DNA of 64,000 nucleotides, from positions 310,001 through 374,000 of the forward strand of contig NZ_QXDC01000003.1 of the NCBI RefSeq assembly GCF_003550065.1, in the 5' to 3' direction. Positions 9,893 to 20,408 of the stretch are shown one piece after another. The notes beneath the pieces were generated by a model. That model was not told the origin of the DNA, made no database searches, and saw only the letters and a list, made by a program, of their open reading frames with translations. Source of the DNA: Hephaestia caeni (GTDB lineage Bacteria; Pseudomonadota; Alphaproteobacteria; Sphingomonadales; Sphingomonadaceae). Position 1 is the stretch's first letter. Every line of letters starts with the position of its first letter. The position numbers were made by a program, and so were the translations under genes.

Positions 9893-9896
<4 letters not shown>
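8757..9896 (-). CDS. Sugar ABC transporter permease (CUT2, RbsC/XylH type)
   Basis: A 379-residue inner-membrane protein with about ten hydrophobic segments starting near residue 15. CUT2 permease marks are GAFDLSVASVAALAAA (near 68-83), INAFIVTLGTLTAVRG, GGNPEAARLSGINV in the coupling loop facing the ATPase, and ILGGTSLFGGAGSV towards the end. It forms the channel with the double ATPase encoded just upstream and would import a monosaccharide, plausibly L-rhamnose given the catabolic genes downstream. Start ATG 9896 overlaps the ATPase stop as ATGA. The C-terminal tail is long and charged (ERRRARPAASEPTPVEVAA). Confidence 0.88.
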
Positions 9897-11367
<1,471 letters not shown>

Positions 11368-11374
<7 letters not shown>

Positions 11375-12363
11375 TGGCCGACACACGCATCGACAGTGGC
11401 GCGCGTCACCGCGGGAATCGGATAGGTGCGGAAACGCGGCCCCGCTTGCGGCGCGTGCAACGCCTCGAACGCGAGCGCGCCCAGCGCCTCGGGCTTGAAG
11501 CAGACGGTGCCGTCGACCGCGCCGGCCTTGATCGAGGCGACCGCGAGCTTCGAGCCGCCGACGCCGATCAGACGCGCGTGCGACCCGGCGGCGCGCACCG
11601 CGCGGGCGCACCCGATCACCATGTCGTCGGCCTCGTTGAACAGCAGATCGATGTCGGGCTGCGCGGCAAGGATGTTCTGGCACGCCGCCTCGCCGCCCTC
11701 GGCTGTCCAATTCCCGGGCTGCGAGGCGACGATCGTGTAGCGGACGCCCGCCTTGTCCAACCCCTGTCGGAAGCCGCGCGCGCGCTGCTCGACCTCGGGG
11801 AAGCCCGCCGCGCCTTCGATCACCGCGATCCGCGCCGGACGATCGCGCGGCAACAATTCGGCGGCGAGCGTGCCCGCCGCTTCACCGGCTGCCACCTCAT
11901 CCTGCGAGGCAAGCGCGACGAGGCCGGGATACACATCGTCGATCGCGCGCGTGCGCGGGTCGCCGACCAGCGCCGCCACCGCCGCCACGGGCACGCCCGC
12001 GCGGCCCACGCGATCGACCCAGCCCTGCGCCACCACCGAATCGAGCGGCATGATCGCGATTCCCTTGACGCGCTGCGCGACCAGATCGTCGATGTCATTG
12101 GCCTGTTTCTGCACACTGCCCTGCGCATCGAGCACCACCGGCGTCGCGCCCGCCGCCACCGCCGCATCGCTGAACCCCTTGGCGATCGCGGCGGCGAAGG
12201 GATAGCTCAGCCCCACCGTCGACAGCCCGTATCGCGGCCCGCCGCTAGCGGCCACGGCGGCCGGGGCGTCGGCGCGCGCCGCGCCACGCAGCGCCACGAG
12301 CGCCGCGAGCGCCGCGACCACCACGATCGTCCACAACAACAGGGGGATCGGGCGCCAGCGCAT
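11368..12363 (-). CDS. Periplasmic sugar-binding protein of the CUT2 transporter (RbsB/LacI type)
   Basis: A 331-residue substrate-binding protein. An N-terminal hydrophobic segment (residues 5-25, PIPLLLWTIVVVAALAALVALRG in two parts) acts as signal peptide or anchor; the mature part is the periplasmic binding protein 1 fold: YPFAAAIAKGFSDAA, VVLDAQGSVQKQANDIDDLVAQRVKGIAIMP, RPARIAVIEGAAG, and DIDLLFNEADDMVIGCARAV. It delivers sugar to the permease/ATPase pair downstream. The start ATG at 12363 follows the MaoC stop by 2 nt. L-rhamnose is the most likely ligand by context; the sequence alone would also fit other pentoses or hexoses. Confidence 0.86.
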
Positions 12364-12365
12364 GA

Positions 12366-12818
12366 TCAGGCGAGCGGCTGGCGCCGCGTGACGAGATAGA
12401 GATGCTCGCACGCCAGCACGGTCTCGCCGTTCTGGTTGCGGATATCGACCTTCTCGGTGACGACCCCGTGGCCCGCGCGCTTGGGATGATCGCGCTTGTC
12501 GGCGATCGTCGTGATCGTCGTGATGGTGTCGCCGATATGCACCGGGCGGATGAAGCGCAGCCGATCATAACCGTACGACATGGCGTGCGGGTTGATCGTG
12601 GTCGCGGTGAGGCCGATACCGATCGAGAAGATCATCGTCCCATGCGCGATCCGTTGGCCGATATCCTGCGTCGCGCACCACACGGCATCCATATGATGCG
12701 GGAAGAAATCGCCGGTATGGCCCGCGTGGACCACGAAATCGGTTTCGGTGATCGTGCGGCCGAAACTGGTGCGCGCCGCGCCGATCTCATACTCCTCGAA
12801 ATATTGCTCAACGATCAT
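12366..12818 (-). CDS. MaoC-like hot-dog dehydratase
   Basis: A 150-residue single hot-dog protein with the R-specific hydratase motif around [12 protein letters not shown]: Asp37 and His42 occupy the catalytic positions, although the usual Asn of D-x-N-P is Phe39. [16 protein letters not shown] and a short C-terminal strand complete the fold. Such proteins hydrate 2-enoyl-CoA esters. It overlaps the CoA-transferase gene by 11 nt and precedes the ABC transporter genes by 2 nt, so acyl-CoA chemistry and sugar import are in one transcript, which is unusual. Its substrate is unknown; it may act on a CoA ester formed by the adjacent transferase. Confidence 0.82.
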   Translation of the reverse strand: MIVEQYFEEYEIGAARTSFGRTITETDFVVHAGHTGDFFPHHMDAVWCATQDIGQRIAHGTMIFSIGIGLTATTINPHAMSYGYDRLRFIRPVHIGDTITTITTIADKRDHPKRAGHGVVTEKVDIRNQNGETVLACEHLYLVTRRQPLA

Positions 12819-13989
12819 CGCTGGCCTCCATCAGGGCAGTGTCGGCGCCGAGCCGGGGGGCGGCGCGTTCGTTGGTGAGAATACGCCCATCGACGCGGAT
12901 CGGGCACCGCGTCAGCGTCAACGCCGCGCCGTCGGGGGCGCGCACCTGCTGCGTCGGCTCCAGGGCGGCGAAGGCCGGATCAGCGGTAAAGGCGGGCCAG
13001 TCGTTGACCGGCGCCGCCCAGATCCCGGCGGGCTCCAGCCGATCGAGCCAATAGCGGGTCGCCTGCGTCGCGAGATGATCGCGCAACACCGCCTTGATCG
13101 CGTCGCGATCGGCGAACCAGCGGTCGGACGGGAAATTCGCGAGCGCCGGGCAATCGATCACCGCCGCGAGCCGATCGACCGGGCACATCGCGATCGCGAG
13201 ATGGCCGTCGGCGGTGGCGTACAAGCCATAAGGCGCGGCGAGATAGAGGTTGGCGTTGGCGACCGCGCTACGCGCGGGCATCGCGCCGTCGCGATTGAGA
13301 TAGACCGCGAGATGTTCGAATTGCAGGTCGATCGCGGTTTCGATCAGGCTGACGTCGACACGCCCGCCTTGCCCGGTCACCCCGCGCCGCACCAGCAGCG
13401 CGAGAATCCCCTGCGCAAGCTGCGCGCCCGCCATCATGTCGGTGATCGACAGCCCTGCCGGAACCGGCGGCCCATCGGCATCGCCCGACAGCCAGGCGAT
13501 TCCCGACAGCGACTGGACGAGCAGATCCTGCCCCGGCCGATCGCGCCACGGGCCCACCGGGCCGTAGCCGCTGACACCGGCATAGATCAGCCGCGGATTG
13601 AGCGCCGACAGCGCCTCCCAGCCGAGCCCCAGCCGCTCCATGATACCGGGCCGGAAATTGTGGATCAGCACATCGGCCTTCGCGATCAATGCACGCACCT
13701 TGGCGAGGTCGCCCGCATCCTTCAGATCGGCGGCGACCGACAGCTTGCCGCGGTTGATCGCGTGGAACAGCGCACTATCCTGATCAAAGGCGAGATCGGC
13801 GAGATAGAGCTTGCGGCTGGCGTCGCCGCCGTCAGGACGCTCGACCTTGATGACCCGCGCGCCGAGGTCACCGAGCCGCAGCGCACACGCGGGACCGGCG
13901 AGGAACTGGCTGAAATCGAGCACCGTCACGCCGGAGAGCGGCATGACGAAACCGCTGTCGGGCGGGCTGTCCTGCTGGACCACGGTCAT
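12808..13989 (-). CDS. Class III (CaiB/BaiF) CoA-transferase, copy A of a rhamnose-locus pair
   Basis: A 393-residue family III CoA-transferase: [29 protein letters not shown] (near 24-52), [36 protein letters not shown], and the catalytic Asp184 in SITDMMAG. It shares most motifs with the protein at 15194 (for example [16 protein letters not shown] and FHAINRGK), so the two are paralogues. ATG 13989 is used, with GAGGA about 11 nt upstream; a TTG at 14007 and an internal ATG at 13944 ([11 protein letters not shown]) are alternatives. It is the first gene of the long minus operon. The donor and acceptor acids are unknown. Confidence 0.86.
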   Translation of the reverse strand: MTVVQQDSPPDSGFVMPLSGVTVLDFSQFLAGPACALRLGDLGARVIKVERPDGGDASRKLYLADLAFDQDSALFHAINRGKLSVAADLKDAGDLAKVRALIAKADVLIHNFRPGIMERLGLGWEALSALNPRLIYAGVSGYGPVGPWRDRPGQDLLVQSLSGIAWLSGDADGPPVPAGLSITDMMAGAQLAQGILALLVRRGVTGQGGRVDVSLIETAIDLQFEHLAVYLNRDGAMPARSAVANANLYLAAPYGLYATADGHLAIAMCPVDRLAAVIDCPALANFPSDRWFADRDAIKAVLRDHLATQATRYWLDRLEPAGIWAAPVNDWPAFTADPAFAALEPTQQVRAPDGAALTLTRCPIRVDGRILTNERAAPRLGADTALMEASDDR

Positions 13990-14093
13990 GCGCGTTCGGA
14001 TCCTCAATTAGTATGTTTATATGATATTTCTTCCCAAGAGCTATGCTGCGCGTTAGGAGACGAGTCAACCGGTATCGGGAGCGGGAGAGCGAC
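13990..14093. promoter_or_regulatory. Divergent promoter region between the two CoA-transferase/SBP operons
   Basis: This 104-nt gap separates the long minus operon from the plus SBP-like/CoA-transferase/GH106 operon. It holds an AT-rich core, TTAGTATGTTTATATGATAT (about 14008-14027), in a GC-rich setting. On minus, TTGGGA (about 14032-14037), 17 nt and ATACTA form a possible promoter. Sharing one short intergenic region implies joint control of uptake/catabolism and rhamnosidase. No regulator gene for this locus is in the window. Confidence 0.45.
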
Positions 14094-15197
14094 ATGCGGG
14101 GAATGACGTGGGACCATGCGCGCGGCTACGATCCGCTGGTGGCCGCGTCGCGCGCATGGGCGGCAGTCGGCGGCGGGGAGATCGTCTGGGACCGCCGCTC
14201 GTTGCAGGATTTCGAGAGCTTCCCCGTCGAGGAACTGGCCCGCCGTTATGATCTGATCGTGATCGATCATCCGCATGTCGGGCAGGTCGCCGAGGCCGGC
14301 TGCCTCGCGCCGCTCGACACGCTTTGCGAGGCCGAGTCGCTTGCCGGGATCGCGGCCGGATCGGTCGGCGGTTCCTATGAAAGCTACAATTGGGCCGGCC
14401 ACCAATGGGCGCTGCCAATCGATGCGGCGGCGCAGGTGCAGGCATGGGTGCCCGGCCGGATCGCCGGCCCGCCCGCCGATTGGGATGCGGTGAGCGCACT
14501 GGCGCGCGACGGGCGATTGGCGCTCGCGCTGCGCCCACCGCATTCGCTGATGTCGTTGTTCACGCTCAGCGGGTTGCTGGGCGTGGCGCTGCCGGTCGAG
14601 GAAGACGCGCTGTTCCCCGATGCGGCCCGCACCGCCTATGATCGCCTGGCGGCGTTGGCCGCCCTCGTCGGCCCCGACGCCTATACGCAGGATCCGATCG
14701 CGGTGCTCGAGGCGATGGCCACACCCGAATCGCCGATCGCGGTGTCGCCGCTGATCTATGGCTATATGAATTATGCGCTCGCCGATTTCCGCGCCGTCCG
14801 TATCGCTTTCGCCGATCTGCCGTCGGCCGATCCGCAAGGTTCCGCGCTCGGCGGCACCGGCATCGCCGTTTCCGCTTTCGGCGAAGCGCCCGCCGAGGCC
14901 GCGCGGTTCGCGCAATGGGTGGCGAGCGGCGCGGTGCAACGCGGGCTCTATGCCGCCGCGGGGGGGCAACCCGCCCATGCCGACGCATGGAGCGATGCGG
15001 CGGTGAACGACCCCGTCGACGGCTTCTATACGAACACGCGCGCGTCGCTCGATCGCGCATGGCTGCGCCCGCGCCACGACGGCTACATGGCGTTCCAGCA
15101 CGCCGCCTCCGAACGCCTCAACACCGCGTTGCGCGCCGATGAGGATGCGGTGTCGGCGCTGGCCGCGCTCAACGATCTGTACCGGAACAGCCGATGA
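14094..15197 (+). CDS. Leaderless solute-binding-like protein (family 1 fold)
   Basis: A 367-residue protein beginning MRGMTWDHARGYDPLVAASRA, then GGEIVWDRRSLQDFESFPVEELARRYDLIVIDHPHVG, HQWALPIDAAAQVQAW, AVSPLIYGYMNYA and ALGGTGIAVSAF. It has the two-lobe type 1 binding-protein pattern but no signal peptide; the alternative ATG at 14043 adds only an arginine-rich stretch. A GGGAG site precedes 14094. The tight ATGA overlap with the following CoA-transferase suggests a common function. I recall comparable leaderless SBP-like proteins next to class III CoA-transferases in Rhizobiales, but no characterised member. Cytosolic ligand binding or an enzymatic role are both possible. Confidence 0.72.
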   Translation: MRGMTWDHARGYDPLVAASRAWAAVGGGEIVWDRRSLQDFESFPVEELARRYDLIVIDHPHVGQVAEAGCLAPLDTLCEAESLAGIAAGSVGGSYESYNWAGHQWALPIDAAAQVQAWVPGRIAGPPADWDAVSALARDGRLALALRPPHSLMSLFTLSGLLGVALPVEEDALFPDAARTAYDRLAALAALVGPDAYTQDPIAVLEAMATPESPIAVSPLIYGYMNYALADFRAVRIAFADLPSADPQGSALGGTGIAVSAFGEAPAEAARFAQWVASGAVQRGLYAAAGGQPAHADAWSDAAVNDPVDGFYTNTRASLDRAWLRPRHDGYMAFQHAASERLNTALRADEDAVSALAALNDLYRNSR

Positions 15198-16312
15198 CGA
15201 CGTCCCCGCCGCTCGACGGGCTGCTCGTCATCGATATGGCGCAATTCCTGTCGGGCCCGTCGGCGGCGCTGCGGCTTGGCGATCTCGGCGCGCGCGTCAT
15301 CAAGGTCGAGCGGCCGGGCGTGGGCGACATCTGCCGCACGCTCTATCTCTCCGATACCGATATCGACGGTGCCTCGACGCTGTTTCACGCGATCAATCGC
15401 GGCAAGCAGAGCATCGCGCTCGACTACAAGATCAATGCCGATCGGGCGGCGCTGGTGCGCCTCGCGACGCACGCCGACGTGGTGATCCAGAACTTCCGCC
15501 CCGGCGTCGCCGATCGGCTTGGCGTCGGCCCGGCCGTCTTGCGCGCGGCCAATCCCCGGCTCGTCGTCGGCACCATCAGCGGGTACGGCGATGACGGCCC
15601 CTGGGCCGATCTGCCGGGGCAGGATTTGCTCGCGCAGGCGCTCTCGGGCGCGATGTGGCTCAACGGTGATGCCGGTGACGGGCCGCAGGCGGTCGGGCTG
15701 TCGATCGCCGACATGCTCGCGGGGCATGTGCTGGTCGAAGGCGTGCTCGCGGCATTGGTGCGCCGCGGCATCGACGGCACGGGCGCGCTGGTGGAGACCA
15801 GCCTCCTCGAAGCGCTGATCGATTACCAGTTCGAGGTGTTGACGACGCACCTCAATGATGGCGGCCGGCTGCCACGCCGTGCCGCGGTGGATAATGCGCA
15901 CGCCTATCTGGGCGCCCCCTACGGCGTCTATCGCACGAGCGACGGCTGGCTCGCACTGGCGATGATGCCGCTCGATCGGCTGGCACCGCTGCTCGGACTC
16001 GATCTCAGCGGCGATCCCTTTGCCGATCGCGACGCGATCAAGGCGCGCATCGCGGGGCGGATCGTCCAGCGGACCACCGACGACTGGATGGCGGTGCTGC
16101 GCGCGCACGACATCTGGTGCGCGCCGGTGCTCGACTGGCCCGCCCTGCTCGCCTCCGACGCGTTCGCGCGGCTCGGGATGCTTCAGGAGACCGACGTCGT
16201 AACCACCACCCGCCCACCGCTGCGCATCGACGGCGCGCGCGCAAGCAACCCCGCCGGAGCGCCGGCGATCGATCAGCATGGCGCCGCGATCCGGCGCGAA
16301 TTCAATCTTTAG
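15194..16312 (+). CDS. Class III (CaiB/BaiF) CoA-transferase, copy B of the rhamnose-locus pair
   Basis: A 372-residue transferase with [29 protein letters not shown] at the N-terminus, NFRPGVADRLGVG, ISGYGDDGPW, and the catalytic Asp173 in SIADMLAG. It is clearly paralogous to the product at 12808, which is transcribed away from it. The ATG overlaps the SBP-like stop (ATGA). The two paralogues could form a heteromeric transferase or act on two related acids. GH106 rhamnosidase follows 16 nt downstream, putting this CoA-transferase in the rhamnoside-degradation operon. Confidence 0.85.
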   Translation: MTTSPPLDGLLVIDMAQFLSGPSAALRLGDLGARVIKVERPGVGDICRTLYLSDTDIDGASTLFHAINRGKQSIALDYKINADRAALVRLATHADVVIQNFRPGVADRLGVGPAVLRAANPRLVVGTISGYGDDGPWADLPGQDLLAQALSGAMWLNGDAGDGPQAVGLSIADMLAGHVLVEGVLAALVRRGIDGTGALVETSLLEALIDYQFEVLTTHLNDGGRLPRRAAVDNAHAYLGAPYGVYRTSDGWLALAMMPLDRLAPLLGLDLSGDPFADRDAIKARIAGRIVQRTTDDWMAVLRAHDIWCAPVLDWPALLASDAFARLGMLQETDVVTTTRPPLRIDGARASNPAGAPAIDQHGAAIRREFNL

Positions 16313-16328
16313 AGGACAGCAGGAGTCG

Positions 16329-19300
16329 ATGATGAGAGCGATCGGACGATGGACGACGGGCAGCGCGCTGGCGGCGCTGGCGATGACGGCGGCCACCGCG
16401 CAGGACCGCGCCACCGCCCCTGCGCCCGCGCCCGCGCCCGCGCCCACCCCCTCAGCGGCGCCCGATGCCGAAACCTTCCGCGATCCGCCGATGAGCGCAC
16501 GGCCGGGCACTTTCTATCACTGGATGAACGGCAACGTCACCAAGGAGGGGCTCGATTCCGACCTGACCGGAATGCATGAGATCGGCCTCGGCGGCGCGAT
16601 GATGTTCGACGGCAGCAGCGACGTGCCCAAGGGGCCGGTCGATTATATGAGCCCGCACTGGCTCGATCTGATGACCCACATGGCAACCAAGGCCGACGAA
16701 CTCGGCCTTGAAGTCGGATTGCACAACGCGCCGGGCTGGTCGTCGAGCGGCGGGCCGTGGGTCACGCCCGCGCTGTCGATGCAGCAGATCGTGTGGACCG
16801 AAACCACCGTCGCCGGCGGCAAGCCGCTGGCGGTCAAGCTCGCCCGGCCTTATACCAAGCGCGATTATTATCGTGACGCTTTCGTGATCGCCTTCCCGGC
16901 GTCGCAGGGCGATGAGAGCTATTACCGCGACCGGATCGCGTCGATGCGCGTGGGTGCCGGGGTTTCGGCCGCCACGCTCACTGACCGCAATCTCAACACC
17001 GCCGTCGAGATTGCGCCGGGGTCGCCGCTGATCGTCACGATGAAGGCGCCCTTCACCGCGCGCGCCTTCACGATCTACGGCGCGCACGATGCCGTGTTCT
17101 CGGCGACCGTCGAGGCGTCGGACGATGGCGTCCAGTGGCGGCCCGTGGGCAAGGTATCGATTGCCCGCGAGCGCGGGATCGAGGCACCCGGCGCGCTCAG
17201 TTTCCCGGCGGTCACCGCCCGCCATTTCCGGATCACGCCGTCGACCAAGACGATGCTCGCCGAGGCATTGTTCTATGCCACCCCCCGGATCGCCGATTGG
17301 GCCAAGAAGGCCGAACACGCGTTCGATAAGGGCGCCGATCCCGCGGGGCGCACCGCCGACAACGATACGAGCGATGCGATCGACCCCACCAAGGTGATCG
17401 ACATCACCGACAAGCTGGCGGCCGATGGCACGCTGCGCTGGACGCCGCCGGCGGGGCGCTGGACGGTGATGCGCTTCGGCCACACCAGCACCGGCCATAT
17501 CAACATCGCCGCCTCCGATGCGGGGCGCGGGCTAGAGATCGACAAGCTGAGCACCGCGGCAGTCGATTATCAGTTCGACAACAGCGTCGGCAAAATGGTG
17601 AAAGCGGCGGGGTCGCTCGTCGGCAAGTCGTTCAACATGGCCATGATCGACAGTTTCGAAGCCGGCCTGCAAAACTGGACACCGACGCTGCCGGCCGATT
17701 TTGCGGCCCGCAACGATTACGATATCCGGCCCTATCTTCCCGCGTTGACGGGCCGCATCGTCGGCGATCGCGATACGTCGGATCGCTTCCTGTTCGATTT
17801 CCGCCGCACGCTGGCCGATCTGATGGCGGACAATTATTACGGCCGGATGCAGCAGCGTGCGAACACGGCCGGGCTGCGCTTCTTCGTCGAGGGCTATGGC
17901 CCCGGCGCGTTCGACGCGTTGCAGGTCTCGGGCCGCGCGCAGATACCGACGAGCGAATTCTGGTCGCGTACGCCGTGGACAGACAACCGCACCGTCAAGA
18001 TGGTTGCCTCCGCCGCGCACATTTACGGCAAGGACGTGATCGCCGCCGAAGCCTTCACCGGTGAGGCGGAGACCAGCCGCTGGCAGGATTTCCCCTATTC
18101 GATGAAGACGCTGGGCGATCAGATGTTCGCGCTCGGCGTCAACCAGATCCTGTTCCATCGCGCCGCGCATCAGCCCGACCCCAAGGCGGCACCGGGCATG
18201 GTCATGGGGCCGTGGGGCATCAACCTCGACCGCTCGAACACCTGGTTCGGGCAGGGGCGGGCTTGGATCGATTACCTCACCCGCGCGCAATATATGCTGC
18301 GCAAGGGGACGTATGTCGCCGATCTGCTCTATTTCATCGGCGAAGACAGCCCCAATCAGTCCGAATATGTCCGGCCCGACGTGTCGTCCGATACCAACCC
18401 CAAGATCGGCGTGCATTTCGATCCGAAGGTGCCCGCGGGCTATCAATATGATCTCGTCAACGCCGAGGTACTGCTGACGCGCGCCCGGATCGAGGACGGG
18501 CGGATCGTGCTTCCCAACGGTGCCAGCTACCGGATGCTCGTCATCCCCGACGGCATCGACGGCATGACCCCGACGCTCGCCGCCAGGCTGCGCGAATTCG
18601 TCGAACAGGGCATGGCGATCATGGGGTCGCGCCCGGTGCATCCGATGACGCTGGCCGGCAAGACCGATGGCGACACCGATTTCCACGCCGCGGTTCAAGC
18701 CGTGTGGGGCAGCGGCGAACCCGATCGCCGCGTCGGCAAGGGCCGCGTGTTCGCCTCCGGCCCGGTTGGCGACGCGCTCGCCAGGATCGGCGTCGCGCCC
18801 GACGCGCAATGCACGACCTCGCACCCCGGCGGCCAGGTGGTGTGGATGCACCGCGCGCTCGCCGCGAGCGACATGTATTTCGTCGCCAACCGTGAGCGGC
18901 GGGCGGAAACGGTGACCTGCACCTTCCGCGTCGGCGATGCCGCCCCGCAGCTTTGGAATGCCGAAACCGGCACCATCAGCCGCCCCGCGCTGTTCGAGAG
19001 CGACGCGACGACGACCCGCGTGGTCTTCGATCTGTCGCCCGCGGGGTCGACCTTCGTGATGCTCGATCGGGCACAGGCCGCGACGGGCGTTGCCTGGGTG
19101 GCGAAGGATGGCCGCCGCTTCGCCGATGTGACCGCACCTGCCCCTACCCCGCCGGCCGCGCCGCGGGACAGCTTCACCATCTCGCTATGGGCCAAGCCCG
19201 ATATCGACCTGCGGCTGATGCCCGACGAAACGATCGAGGGACGCATCAACGAAACGGGGAAAAATTATCTCGTCTCGGCGCGCTCGGGCCGCGACATGCA

Positions 19301-20408
19301 CGGCGACGGCACCGCGGTGGCGGGGCTCGCGCTCGGCCGCAACGGCGCCTTCGTGATCGAGCGCGCCTCACCCGACGAGGTGCCTGCGGTGCTCGTCAGC
19401 CATCAGCCGGTTTCGGGCTGGACGCACGTCGCGTTGGTCTACGATCGGGGCACCCCCAAGCTCTATCTGAACGGCAAGCTGGTGCGCACCGGCCTCAAGA
19501 GCGGTCGCACGGTGTTCGCGGGCGGCAATGATCCAGCGTCGCCCAACGGCGTCACCTATTTCTTCGAGGGCAATTTCACGCCCGCCGATACAGTCGCGCG
19601 TGCTTTGACGCCGGCCGACATCGCAGCCGAGGCGGCAGCGGGGCCGCCCGCCCCGGCGGTCGCCGCGATGCCCGCCGAACTCACCCGCACGGACAACGGC
19701 GCGCTGCACGCGCTGGCATGGGAAAGCGGTCGCTATACGACCAGCACGGGCGCCCGCTTCACCGCGAAGGTGCCGGCGCCGCGCGTCGTGGAGGGGCCGT
19801 GGACGGTCGCCTTCCAGCCCGGCCGCGGCGCCCCGGCACAAACCGTGCTGCCGACGCTCGAAAGCCTGAGCCGCAATGCCGACGAGGGCATCCGCCACTT
19901 TTCCGGCACCGCCACCTATACGCGCACGATCGACGTGCCCGCCGCATCGCTTCGCAAGGGGCGGCGGGTCTATCTCGACCTCGGCCGTGTCGAGGTGTTG
20001 TCGAGCGTGACCGTCAACGGCAAGGATCTGGGCGTCACCTGGAAGGAGCCGTATCGCGTCGACATCACCGATGTCGTGCACGCAGGCGCCAACAGCGTCT
20101 CGCTGGCGGTCACCAACCTGTGGGCCAACCGCATGATCGCCGACGCGGCGCTGCCCGAGGAGGGCAATTTCGTCGATGCCGAATGGCCGGTGGGCGAGCG
20201 GTTCTCCGCCGACGGCAAGAAGACACCGATCATGGCGCGCAAGATCACCGCGCTGCCCGACTGGTACAAGCAGGGCCAGCCCAAGCCCGCGGGCGGGCGG
20301 GTGACCTTCTCGCCCTGGACCTTCTATTCGAAGGACGAGCCGTTGCTCGATTCAGGGCTGCTCGGCCCGGTGCGGATCGTGTTCGCCGACGAGATCGCGA
20401 TCAAGTGA
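16329..20408 (+). CDS. Secreted alpha-L-rhamnosidase, GH106, with inserted LamG-like domain
   Basis: A 1359-residue exported enzyme that would hydrolyse terminal alpha-L-rhamnosides. A signal peptide (1-24, ending in ATAQ) is followed by a Pro/Ala linker, then the GH106 catalytic region with FYHWMNGNVTKEGLDSDL, GLEVGLHNAPGWSSSGGPW and FVEGYGPGAFDALQVSGRAQ. A concanavalin/LamG-like module (SFTISLWAKPDI to LYLNGKLVRTGL) lies at about residues 938-1065, and a C-terminal galactose-binding-like beta-sandwich (FSGTATYTRTIDV to VTNLWANRM) at about 1190-1280. AGGAG lies just before ATG 16329; the adjacent ATG at 16332 is better spaced and equally possible. The gene converges on, and overlaps by 8 nt, the GH127-type gene. 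Confidence 0.88.
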   Translation: MMRAIGRWTTGSALAALAMTAATAQDRATAPAPAPAPAPTPSAAPDAETFRDPPMSARPGTFYHWMNGNVTKEGLDSDLTGMHEIGLGGAMMFDGSSDVPKGPVDYMSPHWLDLMTHMATKADELGLEVGLHNAPGWSSSGGPWVTPALSMQQIVWTETTVAGGKPLAVKLARPYTKRDYYRDAFVIAFPASQGDESYYRDRIASMRVGAGVSAATLTDRNLNTAVEIAPGSPLIVTMKAPFTARAFTIYGAHDAVFSATVEASDDGVQWRPVGKVSIARERGIEAPGALSFPAVTARHFRITPSTKTMLAEALFYATPRIADWAKKAEHAFDKGADPAGRTADNDTSDAIDPTKVIDITDKLAADGTLRWTPPAGRWTVMRFGHTSTGHINIAASDAGRGLEIDKLSTAAVDYQFDNSVGKMVKAAGSLVGKSFNMAMIDSFEAGLQNWTPTLPADFAARNDYDIRPYLPALTGRIVGDRDTSDRFLFDFRRTLADLMADNYYGRMQQRANTAGLRFFVEGYGPGAFDALQVSGRAQIPTSEFWSRTPWTDNRTVKMVASAAHIYGKDVIAAEAFTGEAETSRWQDFPYSMKTLGDQMFALGVNQILFHRAAHQPDPKAAPGMVMGPWGINLDRSNTWFGQGRAWIDYLTRAQYMLRKGTYVADLLYFIGEDSPNQSEYVRPDVSSDTNPKIGVHFDPKVPAGYQYDLVNAEVLLTRARIEDGRIVLPNGASYRMLVIPDGIDGMTPTLAARLREFVEQGMAIMGSRPVHPMTLAGKTDGDTDFHAAVQAVWGSGEPDRRVGKGRVFASGPVGDALARIGVAPDAQCTTSHPGGQVVWMHRALAASDMYFVANRERRAETVTCTFRVGDAAPQLWNAETGTISRPALFESDATTTRVVFDLSPAGSTFVMLDRAQAATGVAWVAKDGRRFADVTAPAPTPPAAPRDSFTISLWAKPDIDLRLMPDETIEGRINETGKNYLVSARSGRDMHGDGTAVAGLALGRNGAFVIERASPDEVPAVLVSHQPVSGWTHVALVYDRGTPKLYLNGKLVRTGLKSGRTVFAGGNDPASPNGVTYFFEGNFTPADTVARALTPADIAAEAAAGPPAPAVAAMPAELTRTDNGALHALAWESGRYTTSTGARFTAKVPAPRVVEGPWTVAFQPGRGAPAQTVLPTLESLSRNADEGIRHFSGTATYTRTIDVPAASLRKGRRVYLDLGRVEVLSSVTVNGKDLGVTWKEPYRVDITDVVHAGANSVSLAVTNLWANRMIADAALPEEGNFVDAEWPVGERFSADGKKTPIMARKITALPDWYKQGQPKPAGGRVTFSPWTFYSKDEPLLDSGLLGPVRIVFADEIAIK

